A stretch of DNA of 64,000 bases from Luteolibacter arcticus (GTDB lineage Bacteria; Verrucomicrobiota; Verrucomicrobiia; Verrucomicrobiales; Akkermansiaceae): NCBI RefSeq assembly GCF_025950235.1, contig NZ_JAPDDT010000002.1, forward strand, positions 496,001 to 560,000, given 5' to 3'. A program made the translations under genes and the position numbers. Numbering within the stretch: the first letter of the stretch is position 1; each line of letters begins with the position of its first letter. Below are positions 8,223 through 16,559 of the stretch, piece after piece. Below the pieces are notes generated by a model. The model saw nothing but the letters and a program-made list of their open reading frames with translations, was not told the origin of the DNA and ran no database searches.

Positions 8223-9653
8223 TCAGGCCGGTAGCTCGAATCCCTTGCGGTAGCTGCCTTTCAGCAAGGCGTTCGCCTTGTCGGCGTGATCGCCGGTGAA
8301 TTTCTCACCGCTCATGGCCAGCGGCGCGCCGAGGCGGATCTTCTGCTTGTCGGGGTCCACGCCATTCGCCGCGAGATGGGTGCCCATGCGCTCGACGGCG
8401 TCGGCTGCGGCTTCGTTCGTGAAAGCGGCCTTCACTTCGGACGTGGATGCCGGCGTGCCGAGATCCCACGAGATGTTCCCGATGTGAGCCAGCGCCGAGG
8501 AAAGGTGGCCGGATTCGGCGGAGAGGCGCGCCTCTTGTTTGCCGGAGCGGATGGCGTCCACCCACGTCTGGAAGTGCGAGCGTCCGCCTTTGAACGACTT
8601 CACCTGCTTGCCCTGCGCGTCGAAGATCTCGCATTTCCCGTCGTGGCCGCCGGCGAGCCAGCCGCCTTCGTATTCGATCAGGTTACCGACGGACTGGCCC
8701 TTGTAGTCGTCCATGCCGGACTTGTAATCGACGCCCTTCTTCGGGAGGCCGCGGACTTCGAAGACGATCGGCACGGGATCGTAGCCGAGGAAGACCACCT
8801 GGGTGTTCGCCACATCGCCGTCGTCATCGTGGGCGAAACGGCCGCCGCAGGAAATGACTGTCGGGGGGAGTTCCTTCGGGTCGCCGAGGGCCCAGCGGCA
8901 GACATCGAGCTGGTGCGGGCCTTGGTTGCCGAGGTCGCCATTGCCGTAGGTGGACTGCCAGTGCCAGTCGTAGTGGAACTTCCCGCGCTTGAGCGGGTCG
9001 GTCGCTCGCGGGCCGCACCAGAGGTCGTAATCGACTTCGGCGGGCGGCTTGCGAGGGCCGTCCACCTTGCCGATGGACGGGCGGGGCTTGTAGCAGAAGC
9101 CCCGGGCCAGCTTGAGCTTGCCGAGATTCCCTTCGTTCAGCCATGCGAAGGCCTCGGCCCACGAGGTCTCCGAGCGGCGCTGGAAACCGTGCTGGATGAC
9201 CTTGCCGTACTTCGCCTGCGCATCGGCGAGTGCCCGGCCTTCCCAGACGTTGTGGGAAACCGGCTTCTCCACATAGACGTGCTTGCCGTTGGCCGCTGCG
9301 GTCACGGCGATCAACGCGTGGGTGTGGTTCGGCGTTGCGATGACCACCGCGTCGATGTCCTTCGCCTCGCAGACCTTACGATAGTCGTCGTAGGTGGCGA
9401 CCTTGATGCCCTGCTTCTCGAGCTTGTCCTTCGCGGCGGCCAGCACCTTCGAGTCACAGTCGCACAGCGCGACGAGGCGCACGCCCTTGGTCTTCGCGGC
9501 GGAGTCGATGTGAGCCTTGCCGCGGCCATTGAAGCCGATCACGGCGACACGCAGGTCGTCATTCGCGCCTTGGGCGCGGGCCAGCGGGGAAAGCAGCGAC
9601 CACGTGCCGGCCAAGGTCGAGGTGCTCAGGAAGAGGCGGCGTTTCATGGTCAT
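8223..9653 (-). CDS. Gfo/Idh/MocA family oxidoreductase, Tat-exported
   Basis: Predicted periplasmic NAD(P)-dependent sugar oxidoreductase of 476 residues. The start at 9653 forms an ATGA overlap with the upstream DUF6807 gene. The N terminus MTMKRRLFLS has a twin-arginine motif and hydrophobic region ending in a signal-peptidase site (ARAQG). Then comes a Rossmann fold, VAVIGFNGRGKAH, and the conserved EKPVSHN block with the catalytic-type Lys. GNGDLGNQGPHQLDVCRWALG carries the conserved His-x3-Asp region. This is the large planctomycete/verrucomicrobial exported subgroup, usually found in carbohydrate gene clusters. The substrate is unknown. Confidence 0.92.
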   Translation of the reverse strand: MTMKRRLFLSTSTLAGTWSLLSPLARAQGANDDLRVAVIGFNGRGKAHIDSAAKTKGVRLVALCDCDSKVLAAAKDKLEKQGIKVATYDDYRKVCEAKDIDAVVIATPNHTHALIAVTAAANGKHVYVEKPVSHNVWEGRALADAQAKYGKVIQHGFQRRSETSWAEAFAWLNEGNLGKLKLARGFCYKPRPSIGKVDGPRKPPAEVDYDLWCGPRATDPLKRGKFHYDWHWQSTYGNGDLGNQGPHQLDVCRWALGDPKELPPTVISCGGRFAHDDDGDVANTQVVFLGYDPVPIVFEVRGLPKKGVDYKSGMDDYKGQSVGNLIEYEGGWLAGGHDGKCEIFDAQGKQVKSFKGGRSHFQTWVDAIRSGKQEARLSAESGHLSSALAHIGNISWDLGTPASTSEVKAAFTNEAAADAVERMGTHLAANGVDPDKQKIRLGAPLAMSGEKFTGDHADKANALLKGSYRKGFELPA

Positions 9654-10579
9654 GGGCTTTTGGAAAAGTCGGTCCAGCGGTCGGCGAGCTTGGCGGATTC
9701 CAGGCTGCCGTGATGCAGGATCACGCCATAACGGAACGTCATCGACTCGCCTTTCTTGAGAACGTGATCGCCGAGGTGCTTGTCCTTCTTGCCCTCGAAG
9801 TCGTGGATGCCGAAGGGATTCGCGGCGAGCAGGCCATAGTCGCGGGCGTGCCACCAGGTGGGGAAGCGGAGGTTGGACGGGTGATCGAAGATCGCCACCA
9901 CGGCCGGCTCGTCCTTTTCATCGGGACCCGCGAAGGCGACCCACTTCGAGCGCTTGCCCCAGGTATCGCCGTCCTTGCGGCCTTCGGAGTCGGCGATGTG
10001 GCCCTTGGCCTGCGGGCCTTTCAGGCGCAGCGTGCGATCCACGCGGATGGCGAAGAAGCCTTCCTTGGTGTCGCCGAAAGTCGCGTCGCCATCGGCCGCG
10101 GTGAGCTTCGAGGCGAAGCCGATCATCGTGGTCTTGTCGTCGATCTTCTTGAAGGAATAGGTGCGCTCCTCGGTGAGCTGGGTCTTGCCATCGGCGGTCC
10201 AGGCGAGATCCACGGTGAAGGAGTCCTTTCCCGTCCGGGTCTTCTGGACCTCGATCTTCGGATCCTTGCCGAACTTCCACGCCCAGAAGTCCTGGCCGTT
10301 CACCTCGCCGTGGCTCATCCAGAAGCCGCGGTGGTGGGGGTGGTCGCGTTCTTCCTCCTTGAAGCTGTCTTCCATCGGCCAATGGCGGGTCAGCACAGCA
10401 CCGGAAGCCGAGCGCAGCGGTGCCATGTAGGGGACCTTGGAGTCGGTGAGAAAGCCGGTGTAAGGCTTGCCATCGAGCTCGACGTGAATCGCCGGAGGCT
10501 CGGTCGTGATCTTGAATGTGAATCCTTCCTCCGCGAACGCGGCGGTGGTCAAAAGGAGGGGAAAAAGCAGGCGCTTCAT
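9650..10579 (-). CDS. DUF6807 (PmoA-like) secreted protein
   Basis: Secreted protein of 309 residues with a short signal peptide (MKRLLFPLLLTTAAFAEEG). The body carries the family hallmark HPHHRGFWMSHGEVNG, a His-rich putative metal or active site, plus DHPSNLRFPTWWHARDYGLLAANPFG near the C terminus. The family is named DUF6807 or methane oxygenase PmoA only by old annotation; there is no evidence for methane oxidation. It is translationally coupled (ATGA) to the downstream exported Gfo/Idh/MocA oxidoreductase, a pairing common in Verrucomicrobiota and suggestive of joint action on a sugar substrate. Confidence 0.85.
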   Translation of the reverse strand: MKRLLFPLLLTTAAFAEEGFTFKITTEPPAIHVELDGKPYTGFLTDSKVPYMAPLRSASGAVLTRHWPMEDSFKEEERDHPHHRGFWMSHGEVNGQDFWAWKFGKDPKIEVQKTRTGKDSFTVDLAWTADGKTQLTEERTYSFKKIDDKTTMIGFASKLTAADGDATFGDTKEGFFAIRVDRTLRLKGPQAKGHIADSEGRKDGDTWGKRSKWVAFAGPDEKDEPAVVAIFDHPSNLRFPTWWHARDYGLLAANPFGIHDFEGKKDKHLGDHVLKKGESMTFRYGVILHHGSLESAKLADRWTDFSKSP

Positions 10580-10663
10580 CCCGGCACGCTGGACAAGAAC
10601 CGGTGCATGGGCGATGGAAAATTGCGGAATAACTCTATCGAGTAGGTCTCCCAAGAAAGCTTG

Positions 10664-11212
10664 ATGTCGGAATTCGAACAACTCGTCGATGCTCATTACG
10701 AAGCGCTCTACCGCTTCGCGATGTCGCTGTCGAAGAATGCCGACACGGCGGCCGATCTGGTCCAGCAGACCTTCTGCATCTGGGCGCAGAAAGGCCACCA
10801 GCTCAAGGAACGCGACAAGGCCAAGACCTGGCTTTTCACCACACTCCACCGCGAGTTCCTGGCCCTGGCGCGAAAAGCAAAGCGCTACAGCGACGAGGAA
10901 CTGACCGAAGCGGTCGCGGGCCGGATCTGCTCGGAAGAAAACGACACCGAGCGCACAATGGACGGCCAGCGCGCGCTGGAATTGCTGGGCGACCTCGATG
11001 AAACCTTCCGGGCGCCGCTCGCACTTTTTTATCTGCAACAACACAGCTACAAGGAAATCGCCGAGATCCTCGACGTGCCGATCGGCACCGTGATGTCGCG
11101 CATTTCCCGGGCAAAGGAAATGCTCCGCCGTCGCATGACCGCGGAGCCGTCCAGCGCACCGAAGAACATCCTGCAACTGCAACCGGAGGCCTTGAAATCA
11201 AGCCATGGATAA
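10664..11212 (+). CDS. ECF-type sigma-70 family RNA polymerase sigma factor
   Basis: ECF sigma factor of 182 residues with the two usual domains. Region 2 begins at EFEQLVDAHYEALYRFAMSL and includes DLVQQTFCIWAQ, which contacts the -10 element and core. Region 4 is the helix-turn-helix SYKEIAEILDVPIGTVMSRISRAK near 127-150. A TTG lies one codon before the ATG; I prefer the ATG. The next gene overlaps by 8 bp and has a single membrane span, so it may be the cognate anti-sigma factor. The 84-bp gap to the divergent DUF6807 gene should hold the promoter; the 36-bp element seen at 14.3 and 16.5 kb is not present here. Confidence 0.9.
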   Translation: MSEFEQLVDAHYEALYRFAMSLSKNADTAADLVQQTFCIWAQKGHQLKERDKAKTWLFTTLHREFLALARKAKRYSDEELTEAVAGRICSEENDTERTMDGQRALELLGDLDETFRAPLALFYLQQHSYKEIAEILDVPIGTVMSRISRAKEMLRRRMTAEPSSAPKNILQLQPEALKSSHG

Positions 11213-12194
11213 GGAGGAAGCACGCTTCATCCTCCGCTGCTTCCGTCCTGACGGAGCGGACGCGGAGAATCCCGACTTTGCCGACGCACTGGCGTGGGCC
11301 GCGAAGGATCGCGAGCTCGGCGAGTGGCTCGCCCGCGAGCGCTCCCGTGACGCCGACTTCGCCTGTGCGCTGAACTCGGTGGGCATTCCGCCCGTGCTGC
11401 GCGAGGAGATCCTGGTAAGCCTTGCCATGGAGCGCGGCGATGCGGCGATCTATCCCGACTCCTTCGATGTTTCGGTGATCGGGGCGATGGCGGGCATTCG
11501 GCCGCCGATCTATTTGCGCGGGGAGATCCTTTCCGCCATGGAGCGCACCGCGGCTGAGCCGAAGGCACGCCGCTGGTGGCACTACGGACTCCCTGCGGCG
11601 GCTGCGGCGGGCATTGCGCTCGCCTTCCTCGCCACCCGGCCGGGTGGGTCGGATGGGTCGGATGCCAAGGACATCGTTGGCAACCCGCCAGTGGACGAAA
11701 CCTTGCGGCCCGAGAATCCGGATCGTTCGGATGGAGGACTGGTTCCGGTCGTTGCTTCCTTGCCGATCAGCCAGGTCGAGGAAGAGTTCATCAAGATCTT
11801 CGAGACGCCGGGCTACAAACTCGATCTCGACAACCCCGATCACCACGCGCTGTTCGACCACCTCAAGGCGTCCAAGCTGCCGTGCCCGAATCGCTGCCTG
11901 CCAGAGGGTCTCAAGAAGATCCCCGGCCTCGGCTGTCGCGAACTGGAGATCGAGGGGAAAAAGGGCGCGTTGGTCTGCTTCAAGCAGGAGAACGACGAGG
12001 TCCATCTGATGGTCTTCAAGCGCTGCGACGTGAAGTGCAAGCTGCCCAAGGCCGGCCAACCTGCCTTCGGCAAACACGGCAAGTGGTCGGTCGCCCGCTG
12101 GAGCGACGAGGATTGGGTCTTCGTCCTGATGGGCGAGAAGAACGCCGAGCGTAAGCAGAACGTCGACCGCAAGCGTTTGGAAGACATGTTCTAA
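11205..12194 (+). CDS. Single-span membrane protein, putative anti-sigma factor
   Basis: Unrecognised 329-residue protein overlapping the upstream ECF sigma gene by 8 bp, so co-expression is near certain. The N-terminal cytoplasmic part of about 120 residues is helical and acidic. One membrane helix follows (HYGLPAAAAAGIALAFLATRPGG, about 125-147). The C-terminal half, presumably periplasmic, contains six cysteines (CPNRC, CREL, CFKQ, CDVKC), a redox- or metal-sensing appearance. The position and topology fit an anti-sigma factor, but no zinc-finger anti-sigma motif is seen. Function is inferred only from context. Confidence 0.72.
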   Translation: MDKEEARFILRCFRPDGADAENPDFADALAWAAKDRELGEWLARERSRDADFACALNSVGIPPVLREEILVSLAMERGDAAIYPDSFDVSVIGAMAGIRPPIYLRGEILSAMERTAAEPKARRWWHYGLPAAAAAGIALAFLATRPGGSDGSDAKDIVGNPPVDETLRPENPDRSDGGLVPVVASLPISQVEEEFIKIFETPGYKLDLDNPDHHALFDHLKASKLPCPNRCLPEGLKKIPGLGCRELEIEGKKGALVCFKQENDEVHLMVFKRCDVKCKLPKAGQPAFGKHGKWSVARWSDEDWVFVLMGEKNAERKQNVDRKRLEDMF

Positions 12195-12209
12195 GCTGAG
12201 GCCTGTCCC

Positions 12210-12641
12210 TCAGACCGGGATCACCTCGACTGCCTGGGAGCCGCGGGCCACCAGTTTCGCGGGAATGTTTGCGTCCAAGGTGGCGAAGCGGATCCCGTAT
12301 TTCAGCGCCAGGGCGACCAGGTAAACATCGGTGAGGCGCTGCGGCGTCAGTCCGGCCAACGAGGTCAGCGAGGGGTCGTCAAACGACAGGTCGCAGGGCA
12401 GGAAATGGTAGCCGCGCCGGGCACGGTAGGCCTTCAGATCGAGCAGGGCTTTTTCCGGCGAACCCGGTCCATGGGGATACGAAGGATGGCCGTAGATGCG
12501 GAGAAAGCCGTTCTCCGTCAGCACGCAGGTGGCAAGCCCCATGCCGGGATGGGCCGCCAGCCAGCTCCGGGCCGCCGCGTGATGCTCGTGACGCGGATCG
12601 GCCAGGGCGATCAGCACGGGGATATCGGCCAGGCGGATCAT
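12210..12641 (-). CDS. PIN-domain ribonuclease toxin, VapC-like
   Basis: PIN-domain protein of 143 residues. The acidic Mg-binding residues expected of the fold are present: Asp in MIRLADIPVLIALADP, Glu in CVLTENGFLRI, Asp in QRLTDVYLVALA, and Asp in FATLDANIP. The LTDVYL motif is typical of VapC toxins of the TA_COG3848-like subgroup, which cleave tRNA or rRNA. The antitoxin gene lies 3 bp upstream and is transcribed first, the usual vapBC order. No sign of decay. Confidence 0.85.
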   Translation of the reverse strand: MIRLADIPVLIALADPRHEHHAAARSWLAAHPGMGLATCVLTENGFLRIYGHPSYPHGPGSPEKALLDLKAYRARRGYHFLPCDLSFDDPSLTSLAGLTPQRLTDVYLVALALKYGIRFATLDANIPAKLVARGSQAVEVIPV

Positions 12642-12644
12642 GGC

Positions 12645-12911
12645 TCAAATGCGTTCCTGTTCCCGGAGCTGGTTCAAAAGGGCCTCCGTCACCACGGTCG
12701 GATCCCCCGGGACGCAGCGGAGCCGGGGCAGGCCGAGGTCATCGATATCGAAGTGCGGTTCCCCGGCCCGTCTTTTGGGGGTTCCGGCGTTGGGATCGAG
12801 GCCCTTTTCCAAGACTGCCACCACCACCTCGTCCAAGGTCACTCCCTGTTGGTTGGCGAGGGCCGTGGCCTTGCAATGCAGGGATTCCGGGAGATCGATC
12901 GAGGTTTTCAC
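12645..12911 (-). CDS. Antitoxin of the VapC-like pair
   Basis: Small protein of 88 residues just upstream of the PIN toxin. I chose the GTG at 12911 because it begins a classic ribbon-helix-helix strand, KTSIDLPESLH, followed by KATALANQQGVTLDEVVVAVLEKGL as the two helices. The remaining 40 residues would form the toxin-binding tail. Longer in-frame starts exist up to 13115 but would overlap the opposite-strand PEP-CTERM gene and add unlikely sequence. Autoregulation by the pair is expected for this class but no operator was identified. Confidence 0.75.
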   Translation of the reverse strand: MKTSIDLPESLHCKATALANQQGVTLDEVVVAVLEKGLDPNAGTPKRRAGEPHFDIDDLGLPRLRCVPGDPTVVTEALLNQLREQERI

Positions 12912-13074
12912 CCCACTGGATACGGGAGGACACCGGCCCGTCAGATCACTCCATTTTGCCGAAATGGTCACGGGGTGCAACGAATTGCAGCTTGTTCTGC
13001 CTTTTGCCGGATGGTATGCCACGCGGCGCTCTGGAGGGATTTCCTTCCCGGCCCCCCAACACCTCCCCGGTGCC

Positions 13075-13278
13075 ATGAAATCAGCCGTCTCTCGTACAGC
13101 CTTGGCTTTCGCCAATGCGCTTCTCTTGTCCGTCGCTCACGCCGGGCCGGGCACGGCCGTCGGGGAGCCGCTGCCCGAGGTCAAGGTGACCGCCGTGCCG
13201 GAACCTTCGCCCTTGCTGATGCTTGCCGGCGGACTCGCCGTGCTGTTCCTGCTGATGCGAAAGGGCGGACCGCGCTAA
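13075..13278 (+). CDS. Minimal PEP-CTERM sorting-signal protein (67 aa)
   Basis: Very small secreted protein. Residues 1-22 form a signal peptide ending near AHAGPG, and a Val/Pro-rich linker of about 20 residues follows. The C terminus is a textbook PEP-CTERM tripartite signal: VPEPSP, a hydrophobic helix LLMLAGGLAVLFLLM, and a basic tail RKGGPR. There is almost no mature domain between the two targeting signals. It lies between the VapBC-like pair and the AraC gene, both on the other strand. PEP-CTERM proteins are processed by exosortase and linked to exopolysaccharide. It could also be a remnant of a larger gene. Confidence 0.65.
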   Translation: MKSAVSRTALAFANALLLSVAHAGPGTAVGEPLPEVKVTAVPEPSPLLMLAGGLAVLFLLMRKGGPR

Positions 13279-13324
13279 GCGCCGCTAGTTCTCTCCGGGA
13301 TTCCGCTTCACCGCCGGCAGTGCC

Positions 13325-14242
13325 TCAGACGTCGTGACCCGCGGCATCGCGGTAGGCCTGCGGACTGGTGCCGAGGTAGCGACGAAAGACGGTCGCAAAG
13401 TATTGTGAGCTGGAATACCCGAACTCATGGGCCACTTCCGTGATCGACAAGGCCGGTTGCTCGCGCAGGCGCCGGGCTGCCCGCTCGACGCGGAGGCGCT
13501 GCCGGTAGTCCTTGGGGCTGCTGCCAGCGATTCGCTTGAAGTGCTCGTGAAAGGAGGTCGGCGAGAGGCCGGCCATGGCTGCCATTTCGAGCGCGGTCGG
13601 CATTTCGTCGTCGGAATGTCCGTCCAGCCAAGCCAGGACCCGCCGGATCCGCAGGTCATTCGCCTGGTCTTCCCCCGCGGATTCGGGTTGCACCGCGATC
13701 GCCGCTTCCATGGTGAGGGCCGCGATCCGGTTGCGGACCATCTCGCGGGCCACCGCTTCATCCCGTCGCTCCCACCAGGTGAAGGCGGACTCGATCAGGC
13801 GCGGCGCGTCGTCCGGCATCCGCAGCTGTGCCGGGGTGTTGCCGGCGGTTAGCAACTCGAATACCGCATGAGCGCCATCGCGGCTCATGCCGAGAGCCGG
13901 CTCATCGGGGAACGGTTTCACGCGCAGGATCAGCCACGCCAGATTGCCCTTTTGCTCCGGCCAAGCGCCGGTGCTATAGCGGCAGCCGGGCGGGATGCGT
14001 AGCATTTGGCCGCCGCGCAAGCCGATCTCCTCGCCATCGATGACGTAGCGTTGCTGTCCGGATAAAAGGAATACCAGCACCATCCATTGCTCGTGGCATT
14101 GCTCCGCGAGGGGTGCGGAAGCACGATGATAGTGCAGGTGGCCGAGGGTCAGCGCATGCTTCATGCCGATCGAGCGCAGGTTGAGAATGCGCCGCTCCGC
14201 GGTGCTGACGGTATCGATCCATTCGGGTTCCTGGTGGCTCAT
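13325..14242 (-). CDS. AraC family transcriptional regulator
   Basis: One-component regulator of 305 residues. The N-terminal cupin/AraC ligand domain spans roughly 30-120, with the conserved PPGCRYSTGAW segment. The C-terminal DNA-binding domain has two helix-turn-helix motifs: MPTALEMAAMAGLSPTSFHEHFKR, then LSITEVAHEFGYSSSQYFATVFRR with the GTSPQAYR signature at the end. The start at 14242 gives MSHQEPEW; an upstream in-frame ATG adds 17 residues. The divergent sigma/FecR operon starts about 190 bp away, so it could regulate that block. The effector is unknown, probably a sugar as in many members. Confidence 0.92.
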   Translation of the reverse strand: MSHQEPEWIDTVSTAERRILNLRSIGMKHALTLGHLHYHRASAPLAEQCHEQWMVLVFLLSGQQRYVIDGEEIGLRGGQMLRIPPGCRYSTGAWPEQKGNLAWLILRVKPFPDEPALGMSRDGAHAVFELLTAGNTPAQLRMPDDAPRLIESAFTWWERRDEAVAREMVRNRIAALTMEAAIAVQPESAGEDQANDLRIRRVLAWLDGHSDDEMPTALEMAAMAGLSPTSFHEHFKRIAGSSPKDYRQRLRVERAARRLREQPALSITEVAHEFGYSSSQYFATVFRRYLGTSPQAYRDAAGHDV

Positions 14243-14300
14243 GGTGACGGGAGGCAGGCCTTCTAGTCCGTCGCATCCTCTCACGCCACGCAAGGGGCGG

Positions 14301-14336
14301 ACGTTTCATTTTTTAAGGCGGAGGAAATCGAACGCC
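14301..14336 (+). promoter_or_regulatory. Conserved 36-bp element, copy 1, upstream of ECF sigma/FecR operon
   Basis: The sequence begins ACGTTTCATTTTTTAAGG and ends with GAGGAAATCGAACGCC. It matches 34 of 36 bases with the element at 16524-16559. It lies about 95 bp before the proposed start of the sigma gene. The position in non-coding DNA, the same orientation toward the downstream gene and the high identity suggest a shared promoter or 5' leader element. It may be recognised by the ECF sigma factor encoded just downstream (inference). Confidence 0.65.
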
Positions 14337-14430
14337 GGCCCGCCGCGGAAGCGAGGGATTCAAATTCCGATGATTTCGTGTCTGGTTTCCGACGCAGGCG
14401 GTATTTGTTGCCATCCTGTCCTTTGCTGCC

Positions 14431-14985
14431 TTGTCCTGTCCTGCTCCAGAGCTGTTTTCGACTCCGCCCGGTGATGATGCCGCCTGGATCGCGGGGGAAA
14501 TCGCGGCCCTGAGACCCGGGCTGCTGGGCTATGTGGCCTCCTTGCTGCCGCAGGCCCGGGGCGAGGCCGAGGATGTGGTGCAGGCGACGTGCGTGGTCCT
14601 GTGGGAAAAGCGCGAGGGCTTCCAGCAAGGTACCGATTTCAAAGCCTGGGCTTTCCGCACCGCTTACTTCCAAGCCATGGCGGTGCGCCGTGACCTGAGC
14701 CGCAGCAAGGTGGCCGTGTTCTCCGATGAAACGCTGCAACGCCTCGCCGCACCGGCGGAGGAAGCGGCATCGGGGATCGATACGCGGGTCACGGCGCTGC
14801 GCCTCTGTGTGTCGGACCTGCCATCGGCCGACCAACGCCTGCTCGCGCTGAAATACCTCCGCCGCGAGTCGCTGGCAGATCACGCTCGCGAGCTGGGGAT
14901 GCCGTCCGGCCGCCTGCAGAAGACGCTGTCCCGCCTGCGGTTGGCCCTGAAGCACTGCATTGAAAAACGCCTCAAGTATTCGTGA
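14431..14985 (+). CDS. ECF-type RNA polymerase sigma factor (verrucomicrobial FecR-linked group)
   Basis: ECF sigma factor of about 184 residues. Region 2: LLGYVASLLPQARGEAEDVVQATCVVLWEKREGF; region 4: LADHARELGMPSGRLQKTLSRLRLALKHC. It lacks the standard YKEIAE-type helix wording, as is usual for the Rhodopirellula/Verrucomicrobium ECF group. No ATG or GTG lies in frame, so initiation is at the TTG (14431) or at the CTG seven codons later; the start is uncertain. The next gene overlaps by GTGA. The conserved 36-bp element sits upstream. Confidence 0.88.
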   Translation: MSCPAPELFSTPPGDDAAWIAGEIAALRPGLLGYVASLLPQARGEAEDVVQATCVVLWEKREGFQQGTDFKAWAFRTAYFQAMAVRRDLSRSKVAVFSDETLQRLAAPAEEAASGIDTRVTALRLCVSDLPSADQRLLALKYLRRESLADHARELGMPSGRLQKTLSRLRLALKHCIEKRLKYS

Positions 14986-16511
14986 TTCCACCCGCGCCCA
15001 ACGCCGAACTCCGCAAGCTCATCGACCGCATGCTCGATGAGGAGCCGCTCTCTCGCACCGAACTCGCTCGGCTGGAAGAGCTGTTGGATGATGAAGCGGG
15101 CCTCCAATACTATCTTTCGGTCGTCCAGCAGGATGCGGTGATGGGAACGGTCTTGGCAGACTTGGGCATGGACGACGAAGTGCCGCCTGCCAACGTACGG
15201 CCGATCCGCTCCCGGCTTCGCTCCTACTGGCATCCCGCGGCTGCTGCCGCGCTTTTTGTCGCGGGCTTTTTCGCTTCGGAGTGGTGGAACCACGGTTCCT
15301 CCGGAGACGGGACGAGAACTACGGGAAACGTCGTAATTCCCGGCCAGACGCCGGCGCGCGTCACCGGCATGATGGGCGTGCGGTGGAAAAACGGGGCACC
15401 ACCCGATTTGATCGGCAAGTCGGGAAGTGCCGGCGGACTGGCGATCGAATCCGGACTGGTGGAGATCACCTACGGCACGGGCGTGCGCGTCACACTGGAA
15501 GGCCCGGCCGAATTTGACGTGACCGGCACGGAGTCCGGGCGTCTCGCCGGCGGGAAGCTCGTCACCTCAGTGCCGAAGGGCGCGGAGGGATTCCGCATCG
15601 ATTACCAGGACGGCACGGTGGTGGATCTGGGCACCGAATTCGCGATGGACGTCAAACCGGGACGCACGTCCGAGGTTGGCGTCTTCAATGGCAAGATCGA
15701 GCTACATCGCGAGGGCGAGAAGCCGTTGCCGCTCTACGAAAATCACGCGGTGTTTCAGGAGAAGGCCAATACCGAATCCCCACTCCAGTCGATCCCCTTG
15801 GACCGCACGAAGTATGTCCGCCAACTCCCTTCGCGCGAGTTCGCGTGGGAGCTGGATTCCTTCGAGCCGAAGAGCGTGGAATTCGACGTCTCCCATCTGC
15901 TGTGGAAGCCATCGGCCTATCGCGCGGTGTTCAAGTGGATGAATGGAGCGGATGGAATCCAAGTGCGGGATGTGGAGCTGCGCCTCGACGGCCAGCGGGT
16001 CGCGGGCAGGAGCCAGACCGGCAGCTCAGGTGCCCTGGTGGAGTTGGTGAAAGGAAACATCTTCAAGCTCGATGTGGCCAACGACCAGTTCCGCTCCGGT
16101 CGCTGGACGATCCATGCGACGGTCGAGCCCTTGCCCCGAAGTGCCGAGCTTGCCGCGACCTATGCACCGGTCCGCAGCCTGGGCATTCTCCAGTTCGAGG
16201 AAGGCTTGGCCACGACCGCGACCCCCGCGGATTTCACCGGCCAGTGGTCGTATCGATTCCTCGGCGATGACTTCATCCGCGAGATCCATCCCGATGGAAC
16301 CATCACGCTCTTCAAGAACGGTTCGGTTCTAACAACTTCATTCGTCGGCAGCCGCTGGACGGTGGTCGATGGCGTGCTGCGCGTCACCGTGCCGGATCAG
16401 AATGCCGTGGAAGACCACGTGCTGCGGGATCACGACACGCTCATCTTCATCAACCGCCACTACGAGAATGCCATCCGGGTCGCGCCCGGGCTTTCTCCGG
16501 ACAGTCGCTGA
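14982..16511 (+). CDS. FecR-domain transmembrane protein (putative anti-sigma regulator)
   Basis: Regulator of 509 residues translated from a GTG that overlaps the sigma stop (GTGA). Residues 1-70 are cytoplasmic and helical (RKLIDRMLDEEPLSRTELARLEELL). One membrane helix lies near 86-105 (HPAAAAALFVAGFFASEW). A periplasmic FecR domain spans roughly 155-265, including VRVTLEGPAEFDVTG and DGTVVDLGTEFAMDV, the family signature. The C-terminal 240 residues form beta-rich domains probably involved in sensing. By analogy with FecIR and verrucomicrobial sigma/FecR pairs, it would control the sigma factor in response to an envelope signal. Confidence 0.9.
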   Translation: MIPPAPNAELRKLIDRMLDEEPLSRTELARLEELLDDEAGLQYYLSVVQQDAVMGTVLADLGMDDEVPPANVRPIRSRLRSYWHPAAAAALFVAGFFASEWWNHGSSGDGTRTTGNVVIPGQTPARVTGMMGVRWKNGAPPDLIGKSGSAGGLAIESGLVEITYGTGVRVTLEGPAEFDVTGTESGRLAGGKLVTSVPKGAEGFRIDYQDGTVVDLGTEFAMDVKPGRTSEVGVFNGKIELHREGEKPLPLYENHAVFQEKANTESPLQSIPLDRTKYVRQLPSREFAWELDSFEPKSVEFDVSHLLWKPSAYRAVFKWMNGADGIQVRDVELRLDGQRVAGRSQTGSSGALVELVKGNIFKLDVANDQFRSGRWTIHATVEPLPRSAELAATYAPVRSLGILQFEEGLATTATPADFTGQWSYRFLGDDFIREIHPDGTITLFKNGSVLTTSFVGSRWTVVDGVLRVTVPDQNAVEDHVLRDHDTLIFINRHYENAIRVAPGLSPDSR

Positions 16512-16523
16512 GAGGCGCTGTTC

Positions 16524-16559
16524 ACGTTTCATTTCTTAAGACGGAGGAAATCGAACGCC
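16524..16559 (+). promoter_or_regulatory. Conserved 36-bp element, copy 2, upstream of the beta-strand repeat protein
   Basis: Same element as at 14301-14336 (34/36 identical; differences are T/C and G/A in the middle). It begins 12 bp after the FecR stop. The last two bases begin a 6-bp stem hairpin, CCCGCG-GCGA-CGCGGG, at 16558-16573. The start codon of the surface protein lies about 140 bp downstream. This suggests a promoter with a long leader shared by the sigma operon and the surface-protein gene. Confidence 0.65.

Noticed and set aside
12912..13115. Longer N terminus for the VapB-like antitoxin
   Set aside because: It would overlap the opposite PEP-CTERM gene and add residues with no RHH character.
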